A stretch of DNA of 64,000 bases from Ardenticatenaceae bacterium (GCA_011525915.1 WYBM01000059.1:1-64000), one strand, 5' to 3'; counted from the stretch's first letter, positions 18,211-27,451 are shown. Numbers and translations are program-made. The notes: generated from the letters alone by a model not told the origin.

Positions 18211-18654
18211 ATGAAAAAGGTCGTATTTTTAAGTGTATTGTTGTTTGTTGTCATGGCCTGTGGCGGCGATGGAGGAGTGCAAACGGCCGTGCCTACAGCC
18301 GGCCCACCCACAAGCACCCCGGTGATTGAGTTTGACGCGGAGACGGGCCTGCCCATTAACCCCGTGCCCGCCCCCACCGAAGGTGAATTTATTGTCATGG
18401 GCAAGATCAGCACGGCTTCGTTAATTCCCCAAGATAAACCATCGTTTACAGTAAAGGTTGGCAGCAGCGCCTATCCCTTTACGGCCCAGCATATACGCGA
18501 AATTTATAGGGAAGATGGTACCCAAATGGCGCCGCATCTCATTGGACCGGGGCTGACGGTGCGGGCCACCGTGCAGTGGGGCCAGGAAGGTGGGCCAGGA
18601 AAGACGCCGGGATTCTTTACCCAAAACATGATCATATTGTTGGCGGATGGGTAA
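18211..18654 (+). CDS. Small lipoprotein, unknown
   Basis: 147 residues. MKKVVFLSVLLFVVMAC is a lipoprotein signal (Cys17), followed by a short Pro/Thr linker and a compact beta-rich domain of about 95 residues (GEFIVMGKISTASLIPQDK, SFTVKVGSSAYPFTAQHIRE, VRATVQWGQEGG). No family is recognised. GAGGAGTGGT lies just before the ATG. A convergent hairpin follows. Confidence 0.7.
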   Translation: MKKVVFLSVLLFVVMACGGDGGVQTAVPTAGPPTSTPVIEFDAETGLPINPVPAPTEGEFIVMGKISTASLIPQDKPSFTVKVGSSAYPFTAQHIREIYREDGTQMAPHLIGPGLTVRATVQWGQEGGPGKTPGFFTQNMIILLADG

Positions 18655-18670
18655 TGGTGTGCCCATGTGG

Positions 18671-18708
18671 CCCTGGTCCTTTTTTATGATTTTTGTAAAG
18701 AACCAGGG
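18671..18708. terminator. Hairpin between convergent lipoprotein genes
   Basis: CCCTGGTCCTTT (18671-18682) pairs with AAAGAACCAGGG (18697-18708) with one mismatch, leaving a 14-nt A/T-rich loop. It sits between the + gene ending at 18654 and the - gene ending at 18728, so it can serve both. Confidence 0.65.
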
Positions 18709-18727
18709 TGCCTGAACGGCTCGATGC

Positions 18728-19732
18728 TCAGTTTGCCGGATTGATTTGCAGCGACGCCAGCAGACTTTCTAAGAGCATCAGATTTGGGCTGAAACTTGAT
18801 GACGGCAAGTTCGCAAGCTCTATAGCGGCTTGTTCGTTATAGGCTTTAGCGGCGGCAAAAAAATCTTCCCACGTTTCAGGCACGGCCGTGGGTAATAATA
18901 ATACGTGGCCGTCACCTTCTTGCGAGTCCGGCATTTGCCCACCAAAGACAATAATATCCTCTGGGAGAATGGGTGCATCCAGAGGATAACAAAATCTAAC
19001 GTAATACAATTCATCAGCCGTCATGCCATGAAAATCATAAGCCAGCAGTGAATTGCTGGCAAAAGCCGCATCTTGAGCCCACATTACCAGGGCCTGGATG
19101 CCAGTCACCCCGGGAAATGCCTGTCGCTGGGTTGGTGTTTGCAGCAGGACAGCCGCCCCCCAGCTGGGAAAGCTGCCAGTGAGGGGGTCGTTGATATGCT
19201 CTTGAATAGATTGAATGTCTGGTCCGGCTCCTGCCCAGTTGATCAGCGGCTCCATGGGGTGAATCTCAAGCTGTCCCTGTTGTGAGCAAGGCAGGTTTTT
19301 ATCATCCTCGCCAAAATAAAAGTAGGTGGACAAAGCTGTGGATGCCTGATTGTAACCGGGTCCAGTTTTTACAAAAACGCTCTGGGCCAGGGTGGGTACC
19401 AATGTAAAGTGAATGCCCTGGAATGAGACCTGTGGGCCAGCTAAGGTGGCGTTGGTGGTAGGAATGGGTGTGGGCGAGGGCACGGCGGTGGGGGTTGCCC
19501 TGGTTACAGAGGGGGTAGCCGTGGGTACGGCCGTTATACCTGTTGGTTCTGGTGAAGGTTTACCAGTCGATGAGGGGATGGGCGTCACTGTCTCTGTCGG
19601 CATCAGTGTTAATACGGGCAGTGGTGTTTGGGTCCCGGCAGCACGTGTGGGATTAACCGTAACTCTGTCTGTTGGCACCGTACAACCGGCCAACAAAATA
19701 TACCCCATGAACAAAAAGATCAGATAGCGCAT
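18728..19732 (-). CDS. Lipoprotein with Thr/Pro linker, unknown domain
   Basis: 334 residues. MRYLIFLFMGYILLAGC carries a lipobox (Cys17). A Pro/Thr/Val-rich linker runs to about residue 95. The remaining 240 residues form a globular extracellular domain without a recognised family (motifs FYFGEDDKNLPCSQQGQLE, RQAFPGVTGIQALVMWAQDA, ELYYVRFCYPLDAP). Its position opposite another lipoprotein gene gives no functional clue. Confidence 0.72.
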   Translation of the reverse strand: MRYLIFLFMGYILLAGCTVPTDRVTVNPTRAAGTQTPLPVLTLMPTETVTPIPSSTGKPSPEPTGITAVPTATPSVTRATPTAVPSPTPIPTTNATLAGPQVSFQGIHFTLVPTLAQSVFVKTGPGYNQASTALSTYFYFGEDDKNLPCSQQGQLEIHPMEPLINWAGAGPDIQSIQEHINDPLTGSFPSWGAAVLLQTPTQRQAFPGVTGIQALVMWAQDAAFASNSLLAYDFHGMTADELYYVRFCYPLDAPILPEDIIVFGGQMPDSQEGDGHVLLLPTAVPETWEDFFAAAKAYNEQAAIELANLPSSSFSPNLMLLESLLASLQINPAN

Positions 19733-19754
19733 TAAATGTACTCCTTGCAGCGAA

Positions 19755-19779
19755 AAGTTGTTTTTAGATGGTCACTAAG
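19755..19779 (+). repeat. 25-nt intergenic repeat, copy 1
   Basis: Shares 22 of 25 positions with 27374-27398 (blocks AAGTTGTTTTTAGA and ACTAAG), same orientation, both between genes. The three differences are all C/T exchanges. Confidence 0.65.
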
Positions 19780-19950
19780 GTGCACCATGATGGTTAGGTG
19801 ACGATTTTGCCGTGTCTTGCTGCTTTTTGCCATAGGCATGACCAGGATTGGTCCAGGTCAGCTTGTGCGGGTAATGATGTAGGTGTGATAAAATCGGCGC
19901 GAAAGAGACACAGTCCCTTGGTGAAAGAGGGTTAGTGAAAGGAGACGGCC

Positions 19951-20985
19951 GTGAAATTTGATACTACATTACTGGTCCACGATCTGGCGGACATGGCCAC
20001 CTTTACCCGATCAGCGGAAGCGTTGGGTTTTGATGGTATTTGGACGGCCGAAACCAACCATGACGCTTTTTTACCCCTGACGTTGGCTGCCGAACACAGC
20101 ACACATATAACTTTGGGCACGGCCATTGCCGTGGCTTTTCCGCGCACGCCTACCATCCTGGCACAAATTGCCTGGGACCTGGCCAAGTACAGTCACGGCC
20201 GTTTTATTCTGGGTCTTGGCCCTCAGGTGAAAGCCCATAACAGGCTCCGGTTGGGCGTTAAATGGGAAAAGCCGGTTAAAAAGATGCGTGAAACTATCCA
20301 GGCAATCTATGCCTTGTGGGATTGCTGGCAACATGATAAGCCGCTTAGTTTTGAAGGGGAGTTTTTCTTACTGAAGCTCATGACCCCCTTTTTTAATCCC
20401 GGCCCTATTGAGTATCCCTACCCGCCTATTTATATAGCCGCCGTCAATGAACAGATGCTAAAACTGGCCGGAGAATTGTGTGCTGGTGTGCATTTACATG
20501 CCATTCACTCGGTCAAATATTTTGATGAATTTGCTTTTCCACACCTTGAGGCTGGCCTGACCACCAGTGGGCGCCCTCAGGCGGACTTGAGCGTCAGTAC
20601 GGCCGTGTTTGCCATTCCCACAGACGACCCGGCCTATGCTGCCTGGGCCGAGAGCTTTGTGAAACAGCAAATCTCATTTTACATGAGTACACCCGCTTAC
20701 CGGGTATTGGCCCAACTGCATGGTTGGGAAGATATGGCCAAACAGTTAAGCCAGATGGCGCGTGACGGCCGTTGGCCAGAAATGCCAGCCCTCATCACCG
20801 ATGATATTCTGGAGACTATTGCCGTTACCGGGACGTGGGCGGAACTACCAGGTATCATCCATCAGAAATATGGTGACCGTCTGGACCGTGTCAGCTACTA
20901 TCTGCCCTACGTACCCGGTCAGAACGAAGATGGTTGGCGGGCAACGATTGCCGGCTTTAAGGAGTTGCAAGTGGCAGGTGCATAG
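19951..20985 (+). CDS. LLM-class F420-dependent oxidoreductase
   Basis: 344-residue luciferase-like TIM-barrel flavin or F420 enzyme. The N-terminus reads MKFDTTLLVHDLADMATFTR, followed by EALGFDGIWTAETNHDAF, HITLGTAIAVAFPRTP and HGRFILGLGPQVKAHN, resembling the MSMEG_2256-type subgroup (TIGR03617). The substrate is unknown. Translation starts at GTG 19951, whose GTG is the end of an ACGGCCGTG string; AAGGAG (19938-19943) is 7 nt upstream, so the palindrome fills the space between Shine-Dalgarno and start. An extended -10 (TGATAAAAT, 19886-19894) lies about 57 nt upstream. It is followed by the acyl-CoA dehydrogenase gene. Confidence 0.88.
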   Translation: MKFDTTLLVHDLADMATFTRSAEALGFDGIWTAETNHDAFLPLTLAAEHSTHITLGTAIAVAFPRTPTILAQIAWDLAKYSHGRFILGLGPQVKAHNRLRLGVKWEKPVKKMRETIQAIYALWDCWQHDKPLSFEGEFFLLKLMTPFFNPGPIEYPYPPIYIAAVNEQMLKLAGELCAGVHLHAIHSVKYFDEFAFPHLEAGLTTSGRPQADLSVSTAVFAIPTDDPAYAAWAESFVKQQISFYMSTPAYRVLAQLHGWEDMAKQLSQMARDGRWPEMPALITDDILETIAVTGTWAELPGIIHQKYGDRLDRVSYYLPYVPGQNEDGWRATIAGFKELQVAGA

Positions 20986-21083
20986 TGTGAGCAGGCGAAA
21001 TCATGGCACATCGTATGATTGTTATGGATCAACAGGGCTGTTAGAAGAAGAGAAGGCAGCGGTAATGATAATGACAGCTGGCA

Positions 21084-21100
21084 ATCTGCAACTTGCAGAT
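21084..21100. promoter_or_regulatory. 17-nt perfect palindrome abutting Shine-Dalgarno of acyl-CoA dehydrogenase
   Basis: ATCTGCAACTTGCAGAT is perfectly symmetric around C21092 and touches the AGGAGA Shine-Dalgarno (21101-21106). It could be an operator for a dimeric repressor or, as RNA, a 7-bp hairpin next to the ribosome-binding site. No regulator gene is adjacent. Confidence 0.5.
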
Positions 21101-21110
21101 AGGAGAAACA

Positions 21111-22268
<1,158 letters not shown>

Positions 22269-22296
22269 ACGGTTGGTAGTCCCCTGTACTGTTCAA

Positions 22297-22318
22297 TCAC
22301 TGCTTACTGAACACTGAA
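22297..22318 (-). repeat. Short intergenic repeat, copy 2 (inverted)
   Basis: Reverse complement of these 22 nt matches 127-148 at 20 of 22 positions. It lies between the acyl-CoA dehydrogenase and the kinase-like gene. Confidence 0.5.
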
Positions 22319-22344
22319 TAGTGAAAACTGAGGACGGAGGAAGC

Positions 22345-23313
22345 ATGGAAACAATCAGGGTAGTGCGTTCATTTGTAGACGCTACGGCTTTAGCCGAGTT
22401 AATTGCAGCCAAGTATGATTTTGGGGGGCCGGTGACTTGCAAGTTGTTTAGCAAGATGGTGCGTACCCAGGACAATGATCATTATCTGGTGACTACCAGC
22501 AGTGGTGACAAGTTTGTGGCCCGTGTTTACCAGGTGGGAACACGCTTGCAGCGGCAGGAATCAGACTATTTGTATGAGTTGGACTGGTTAAACTTTCTGG
22601 AAAAGGAAGGACTGCCGGTGTCTTACCCCATTGCGTGCAAAGACGGCCGTTTTCTAGGCAGCATTAACGCCCCAGAAGGGCAGCGTTATTATGCCCTCTT
22701 CAGCCTGGCCCGAGGGGCGCGGATGCACATTAATGACGAAGAACAGCTTTTTATCTTTGGCCGGGAGATGGCCCGTATTCATGTAGCCTCCAATAAGTAT
22801 GAGCGCAAGTATGATCGTCGTGTGCTGGACCTGGAATTTCTGGTAGATAAGCCGGTGCAGCGTATCAAGCGCTATTGGGATGAAGATGAAGGCCATAAAG
22901 AGGATTTGGAATTGTTGTTGATCTCCGCCCAAGAAGCGAAGGATCAGATCCTGGCGCTGATCAGTAACGAAAAACACACGGTGGATAGTTGGGGGCCTAT
23001 CGGTGGTGATTTCCACAGTGGCAGTGTCTTTTTTGATGACAATAACCAGCCCACTTTCTTTAACTTTGATTGGTGCGGTACTGGCTGGCGAGCGTATGAT
23101 ATTGCCGTTTTCCTACACAATAGTGACCTGATCCACCAACGAAGCCCGGAACTGGCAGAAGCATTTTTTGCCGGGTATTATGCGGAACGGCCGTTGTCCC
23201 AAAACGAACATGAAGCTATCGCCCCCTTTCTTACCATCCGCCGCATCTGGCTCACAGGCTGGTTCATGATGAATGATGGCCTGGCCGGGCATTCGTTTAT
23301 TGCTTCCCTATAG
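22345..23313 (+). CDS. APH-family phosphotransferase-like protein with altered catalytic loop
   Basis: 322 residues of the aminoglycoside phosphotransferase / homoserine kinase fold. The N-lobe has NDHYLVTTSSGDKFVARVYQ (Lys of the ATP site). The catalytic loop reads GGDFHSGSVFFD, where most relatives have HGDxHxxN, so the first His and the Asn are replaced by Gly and Ser. The metal-binding Asp survives in FNFDWCGTGWRAYDIA. Activity may be reduced or the substrate unusual. The start at ATG 22345 is favoured over GTG 22321 by GGAGG at 22335-22340. It is followed after 3 nt by a nucleotidyltransferase-like gene, which in turn overlaps the carboxylase alpha gene, so all three are co-transcribed. 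Confidence 0.8.
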   Translation: METIRVVRSFVDATALAELIAAKYDFGGPVTCKLFSKMVRTQDNDHYLVTTSSGDKFVARVYQVGTRLQRQESDYLYELDWLNFLEKEGLPVSYPIACKDGRFLGSINAPEGQRYYALFSLARGARMHINDEEQLFIFGREMARIHVASNKYERKYDRRVLDLEFLVDKPVQRIKRYWDEDEGHKEDLELLLISAQEAKDQILALISNEKHTVDSWGPIGGDFHSGSVFFDDNNQPTFFNFDWCGTGWRAYDIAVFLHNSDLIHQRSPELAEAFFAGYYAERPLSQNEHEAIAPFLTIRRIWLTGWFMMNDGLAGHSFIASL

Positions 23314-23316
23314 ACT

Positions 23317-23790
23317 ATGGTTTCAGCCCCACACCTTCGTGTCTTGCAGTTGATAATGGTTCGGCTTGAAGGGCAGGGTATTACCTGGGCGCTGACCGGC
23401 AGCCTGGCCTTTGCTCTACAGGGGATCCCGGTGGAGCCCGATGATATTGATTTACAAACGGACATAGCTGGGGCTTACAAGATCGAACAGGCGTTTACCG
23501 AATTCATCATAAAACCTGTGACCTTCTCGGCTACAGAAAAGATTTGTTCCCATTATGGGGCGCTTCGCATTCAGGGGATTGATGTTGAAATTATGGGGGA
23601 TGTTCGCAAGCGGTTGGCTGACGGCCGTTGGGAAGACTCTGTGTCGTTAAGCAAATACCGGCAGTTTATCAACGTGGGAGATGGGCTCGTTCCCGTTTTA
23701 TCTCTGGCTTATGAAGCGGAATCTTACCGCAAGATGGGGCGGGATGAGAGATCTGCTTTGTTAACATCTTGGGCAGAAACGAGAGCATGA
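23317..23790 (+). CDS. Nucleotidyltransferase-fold protein
   Basis: 157 residues. ITWALTGSLAFALQGIPVEP followed by DDIDLQTD gives the GS plus DxD signature of the pol-beta nucleotidyltransferase superfamily, similar to small lincosamide-nucleotidyltransferase-like or AbiEii-like proteins. A third acidic residue may be in IDVEIMGDV. It is sandwiched between the APH-like gene (3-nt gap) and the carboxylase alpha gene (ATGA overlap). The pairing with a kinase-like protein suggests modification of the same small molecule, but neither substrate is known. Confidence 0.72.
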   Translation: MVSAPHLRVLQLIMVRLEGQGITWALTGSLAFALQGIPVEPDDIDLQTDIAGAYKIEQAFTEFIIKPVTFSATEKICSHYGALRIQGIDVEIMGDVRKRLADGRWEDSVSLSKYRQFINVGDGLVPVLSLAYEAESYRKMGRDERSALLTSWAETRA

Positions 23791-25769
23791 TTTACTCTAT
23801 TCTCATTGCCAACCGGGGAGAGATAGCCTGTCGTATCATTCACACCTGCCACAAACTGGGCATCCGTACGGTGGCTGTGTATTCTGAGGCTGACGCTGCT
23901 GCCCGACACGTGCAAATGGCAGACACGGCCGTGCATATTGGCCCTTCGCCTGCCTCTGACTCTTACCTCAACATACCGGTCATTATCGCCGCTGCCCAAC
24001 GCGCCGGGGCAGATGCCATTCACCCTGGTTTTGGCTTCCTGGCGGAAAATGCGGATTTTGCCCGTGCCTGTGTGGCGGCGGGGCTGGTTTTTGTGGGGCC
24101 ATCACCCGAAGCGATGGAAGCGATGGGTAACAAGCGGGCGGCTAAAGAGATGGTGGCGGCGGCCGGTATCCCCATTATTCCTGGGTATACGGGTGCTGAC
24201 CAGCAGGATAAAACATTGCTGGCTGCGGCGGCGCACATTGGCTTTCCGCTCATGGTGAAAGCGGCGGCGGGGGGAGGCGGCAAAGGGATGCGCCTGGTGC
24301 CGGCGGCAGCGGCCCTGCCTGAAGCGCTGGCTGCTGCCCGTCATGAGGCCCGGCAGGCGTTTGGTTCAGATGAATTGATTTTAGAACGCGCCCTGTGGCA
24401 GCCGCGTCACGTGGAAATCCAGATCATGGGTGACCACCACGGTAACCTGATTCACCTGGGCGAACGTGAATGCTCCCTGCAGCGGCGCCATCAAAAGGTT
24501 ATTGAAGAAGCGCCTTCCCCGGCAGTAGACGCTGACTTGCGGCGGCGAATGGGGGAAACGGCCGTCCGTGTGGCCCAAACGGTAAATTATTACAATGCCG
24601 GGACGGTAGAATTTTTGTTGGATGAGGCAGGTGATTTTTACTTTTTGGAAATGAACACCCGGCTGCAGGTGGAGCACCCTGTCACGGAGTTGGTGACGGG
24701 CATTGACCTGGTGGCGTGGCAGCTTCGGGTAGCGGAAGGGGGGCGGCTGCCACTGACACAGGCAGAAGTAGTATGGCAGGGGCATGCCATTGAAGCCCGG
24801 GTGTACGCTGAAAACCCGGCCAATGACTTTTTGCCGGTGACAGGTGAGGTGCTGTTGTGGCAGCCGCCAGGCGGCATGTCCGCCGCGGCCGGGATTCGCA
24901 TAGACAGCGGTATACAAACAGGTGACACCGTTTCTATTCACTATGACCCCATGCTGGCCAAAATGATTGCCCATGGTGAAGACCGGGCCACGGCCGTGCG
25001 CCAGTTGGGCCGCGCTCTGGAAATGACCGTCTTGTTAGGCTTCTCTCACAACCTGCCCTATTTGCGTGACATACTGCGCCGGCCTGAATTTCAGGACGGC
25101 CGTTTGCATACCCACTTCCTGGCAGACCACTTTGCTGATTGGCAGCCGCCGGATGGCGATGTGACGCTGGCGCTTATAACCGCCACCATCTGGCAATTTG
25201 AAAACCAGCCACAGCTGCCTTACAACCAGGGATATTGGCGCAATAACCCTCACTGGTCGCCCTTATACCGTTATGAATGGGGCGGGGAAGTGGTGGATGT
25301 CAGGTTGACGGCCGTGGCGAGACACGGCCAACCATACCATTTAACGCTCTCGTCACAGCCAGACAAAGAGTTTACTGTGTGGCTGCATGAACAGATGGCG
25401 ACAACCCTGGTGTTGACGGTAGATGGCCTGCGGCAGCGCGTGGTGTATGTAAACCGTGACGGCCGTTGGTGGGTGCAGACGGAAAGCGGGGTGGTTCATT
25501 TACGCCAGGTGTCGCTGCTGCCAGCACCAGCACCAGCGGCTGATGCCGGCGGCTCTCTACGGGCCCCCATGCCAGGTGCCGTGCTGGCTGTGCTGGTTGA
25601 AGTGGGCCAGGCTGTGACCAAGGGCCAGCCGCTGATGAAACTGGAAGCCATGAAAATGGAACACACCATCCGTACCGCCGGCGATGGTGTCGTAACTGCC
25701 ATTTATTACGCCGCCGGCGATACAGTAGAAGCTGACGCTGAACTCCTTAAAATCAAGGCAGTAGAGTAA
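23787..25769 (+). CDS. Acyl-CoA carboxylase alpha subunit: biotin carboxylase plus BCCP
   Basis: 660 residues. Biotin carboxylase domain (IYSILIANRGEIACRIIHTC at the start, HPGFGFLAENADFARAC, the glycine loop AAAGGGGKGMRLV, EMNTRLQVEHPVTELVTGIDLV) to about residue 450. A linker domain follows, then the biotinyl carrier domain with EAMKMEH as biotinylation site near residue 625. It fixes bicarbonate onto biotin for the beta subunit at 16488. Length and layout match methylcrotonyl-CoA carboxylase alpha. The ATG overlaps the preceding stop (ATGA); a TTG at 23769 is less likely. The biotin ligase (38294) and BioY (61183) genes of this window would supply the cofactor. Confidence 0.93.
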   Translation: MIYSILIANRGEIACRIIHTCHKLGIRTVAVYSEADAAARHVQMADTAVHIGPSPASDSYLNIPVIIAAAQRAGADAIHPGFGFLAENADFARACVAAGLVFVGPSPEAMEAMGNKRAAKEMVAAAGIPIIPGYTGADQQDKTLLAAAAHIGFPLMVKAAAGGGGKGMRLVPAAAALPEALAAARHEARQAFGSDELILERALWQPRHVEIQIMGDHHGNLIHLGERECSLQRRHQKVIEEAPSPAVDADLRRRMGETAVRVAQTVNYYNAGTVEFLLDEAGDFYFLEMNTRLQVEHPVTELVTGIDLVAWQLRVAEGGRLPLTQAEVVWQGHAIEARVYAENPANDFLPVTGEVLLWQPPGGMSAAAGIRIDSGIQTGDTVSIHYDPMLAKMIAHGEDRATAVRQLGRALEMTVLLGFSHNLPYLRDILRRPEFQDGRLHTHFLADHFADWQPPDGDVTLALITATIWQFENQPQLPYNQGYWRNNPHWSPLYRYEWGGEVVDVRLTAVARHGQPYHLTLSSQPDKEFTVWLHEQMATTLVLTVDGLRQRVVYVNRDGRWWVQTESGVVHLRQVSLLPAPAPAADAGGSLRAPMPGAVLAVLVEVGQAVTKGQPLMKLEAMKMEHTIRTAGDGVVTAIYYAAGDTVEADAELLKIKAVE

Positions 25770-25809
25770 GTGGATTCATGGCGACATGAACCCCTTTTTC
25801 TAAAAGCAT

Positions 25810-26496
25810 ATGCAAGCGATTGTGATTGCCAGCAGTCAGGAAGAACGTGAATTTTTTAGCTATGTATTGCGCCATACCGGCCTGTCAGTGGCGCGCACGG
25901 CGGCGGTTAAGTTAATTCTTAATTCACTGCATGCCCATCCGGTAGACCTGATCTTGTTGGCACCAGGCAACAGCGCCACGTTGTTGGCAGACGTGCAAAC
26001 GTTACGGGCTGTGTCACAGGCACCACTGCTGGTGTTGGTAGATTCCTTGGCTGAAGATGTGTATTGTCAGGTATTGGATGTGGGGGTAGACCTGGTGTTA
26101 ACACGGCCGTTATCGCCGCGCATTCTATCCCGTTATGTCAAGGTGTTTTTGCACCGGGCTGGTTCTGTACCGTCCTCTATACTGGTGCCTTTGGAAGTGG
26201 AAGGGCTGTCACTAAATCCAGAAACACGCACGGTTATGCTTAAAGATGGTTCTCGTCAGCACCTGACACCCCTGGAATTTCGGCTGTTGTACGTACTCAT
26301 GACAAACCCAGACCAGGTAATTCCCACCGAGGTTATTATTGAGCGGGTGTGGGGGTACAGCGCTGAAGGAAATCGCGAACTGGTGCGTGGCCTGGTACGC
26401 CGGCTGCGGCGTAAAATTGAGCCCGGCGTTGCCGAACCACGCTATATCTACACACACCCCGGTATTGGCTACCGTCTTTCTGTGCCAGATGCGTAA
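25810..26496 (+). CDS. OmpR/PhoB-type winged-helix regulator with pseudo-receiver
   Basis: 228 residues. The N-terminal CheY-like fold lacks the phosphorylation chemistry: the phosphoacceptor position in VDLILLAPG is Ala51, the acidic pair after strand 1 is IASSQEE, and the conserved Lys is Arg (TRPLSP). The C-terminal DNA-binding domain is normal (LTPLEFRLLYVLMTNPDQVI, REVVRGL-like recognition helix, HPGIGYRL wing). It probably acts independently of phosphorylation. No histidine kinase gene is adjacent. It follows the carboxylase alpha gene by 40 nt in the same direction, so it may regulate that operon; this is inference. Confidence 0.87.
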   Translation: MQAIVIASSQEEREFFSYVLRHTGLSVARTAAVKLILNSLHAHPVDLILLAPGNSATLLADVQTLRAVSQAPLLVLVDSLAEDVYCQVLDVGVDLVLTRPLSPRILSRYVKVFLHRAGSVPSSILVPLEVEGLSLNPETRTVMLKDGSRQHLTPLEFRLLYVLMTNPDQVIPTEVIIERVWGYSAEGNRELVRGLVRRLRRKIEPGVAEPRYIYTHPGIGYRLSVPDA

Positions 26497-26596
26497 ATCC
26501 CACAATTAACACAATATTTGCACATTCTTTTGGCTTTGACACGGACTTGTCACGGCCGTTGCCCCCTTTTTACACAACGGTTTTCTATAGTAAGGT

Positions 26597-26700
26597 AATT
26601 GGCAGCATAGTTCAAAATTAAGATCATTTTAGCTGTTGCCAATTCCTTGAGGAAACCGCAGTTTGCCTTTTTTAGGAATTTTGAATAATTACTGCGGTTT
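26597..26700. promoter_or_regulatory. Two nested inverted repeats upstream of LysW-like genes
   Basis: In the 258-nt spacer before the zinc-ribbon genes, AATTGGCA (26597-26604) pairs with TGCCAATT (26637-26644), and AAACCGCAGT (26653-26662) pairs with ACTGCGGTTT (26691-26700). A TATAGT at 26712-26717 follows. An ACGGCCGT copy lies at 26552. The first hairpin could end the upstream transcript and the second could act in the leader. No known riboswitch class is recognised. Confidence 0.5.
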
Positions 26701-26754
26701 ACCAAACCCACTATAGTCGTTAAAGGAGATAGAAGGCATACAAAGGAAGGTTCA

Positions 26755-26985
26755 ATGATGACAACCGAATCAAAAAATATCGGCATTTGCCCAGAATGTG
26801 GCGCCGAGGTGCGCCTTAAAAAGACGCCCTATGTAGGCCAGGCCATCACCTGCCGACATTGTGATTCTGTACTGGAAGTCATCAGCCGGTTCCCTCTGGA
26901 ACTGGATTGGGCAGAAGCCTCTTGGGACGACGATTTTAACGACACAGAAGTAGATCGAGCTGATCGCCGCAAAAGCGGTCGTTAG
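26755..26985 (+). CDS. LysW-like zinc-ribbon protein 1
   Basis: 76 residues. IGICPECGAEVRLKK and ITCRHCDSVLEVISRFPLEL reproduce the LysW/ArgW fold: two CxxC pairs forming a zinc ribbon, then an ELEVV-like strand and a P-x-x-L-x segment. True LysW ends in EDWGE, whose last Glu carries the amino-acid intermediate of lysine synthesis. This protein instead continues with WAEASWDDDFNDTEVDRADR and ends in KSGR, so it cannot serve as that carrier unchanged. AAGGAAGG precedes the ATG. A paralogue follows 29 nt later. No lysX, lysZ or lysY gene is nearby. Confidence 0.78.
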   Translation: MMTTESKNIGICPECGAEVRLKKTPYVGQAITCRHCDSVLEVISRFPLELDWAEASWDDDFNDTEVDRADRRKSGR

Positions 26986-27014
26986 TTAATTTCTTAATGA
27001 AAGGAGATAGAGCC

Positions 27015-27290
27015 ATGACTGTAAACCCGGTTCCAAAAGCACAAGTAGGTGTTTGCCCAGGGTGCGGCGCCCGCATTCGCTTTCAGCAAGTGGAATTAGG
27101 TGAGTTTGTTGTCTGCGAAGAGTGTGGTGATGAATTGGAAGTAGTACAACTGATCCCAGTCAAGCTCGATTGGGCGTATTCTGAACCCTATGATGGAGAT
27201 GATTGGGATGACGGCGACGATTACGACGATGATTGGGATGATGGCGACGACGATGACGATAATCAGGATTATGCGTGGGATGATGATTAA
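27015..27290 (+). CDS. LysW-like zinc-ribbon protein 2 with acidic tail
   Basis: 91 residues from ATG 27015 (Shine-Dalgarno AAGGAG at 27000-27005; the in-frame ATG at 26997 overlaps that site). VGVCPGCGARIRFQQ, GEFVVCEECGDELEVVQ and PVKLDWA match LysW more closely than protein 1. The EDWGE terminus is replaced by about 30 residues rich in Asp, Tyr and Trp (DDWDDGDDYDDDWDDG and similar), ending in Asp. The acidic extension may bind metal or a basic partner. It is tandem with protein 1 and probably co-expressed. Confidence 0.78.
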   Translation: MTVNPVPKAQVGVCPGCGARIRFQQVELGEFVVCEECGDELEVVQLIPVKLDWAYSEPYDGDDWDDGDDYDDDWDDGDDDDDNQDYAWDDD

Positions 27291-27307
27291 TCGCCACAGG
27301 TAAGGGC

Positions 27308-27341
27308 GCATCTGCCAATAAGTTGCAGCATTAGCAGATGC
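27308..27341 (+). terminator. Hairpin downstream of LysW-like gene 2
   Basis: GCATCTGC (27308-27315) and GCAGATGC (27334-27341) form an 8-bp stem with an 18-nt loop, 18 nt after the stop codon. There is no T run, so it may stabilise the mRNA rather than terminate. Confidence 0.4.
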
Positions 27342-27373
27342 ACTGTAAGTAGCCTTATGGCCCCAAAACCGGG

Positions 27374-27398
27374 AAGTTGTTTTTAGACGGCTACTAAG
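27374..27398 (+). repeat. 25-nt intergenic repeat, copy 2
   Basis: Partner of 19755-19779 (22 of 25 identical, same strand). It lies between a weak hairpin and a rho-independent terminator. Confidence 0.65.
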
Positions 27399-27411
27399 CA
27401 CACCTGAGGCT

Positions 27412-27451
27412 AAAGAGCGCTTTCTTCTTCTTGAAGGAGCGCTCTTTTTTT
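27412..27451 (+). terminator. Rho-independent terminator
   Basis: AAAGAGCGCT (27412-27421) pairs with AGCGCTCTTT (27438-27447), loop of 16 nt, followed by a run of seven T. It ends transcripts from the zinc-ribbon genes just before the YitT gene. Confidence 0.85.

Noticed and set aside
27185..27290. Short tandem repeats resembling a repeat array
   Set aside because: They are Asp-codon repeats encoding the acidic tail of the LysW-like protein; units are irregular, with no spacers, so not CRISPR.
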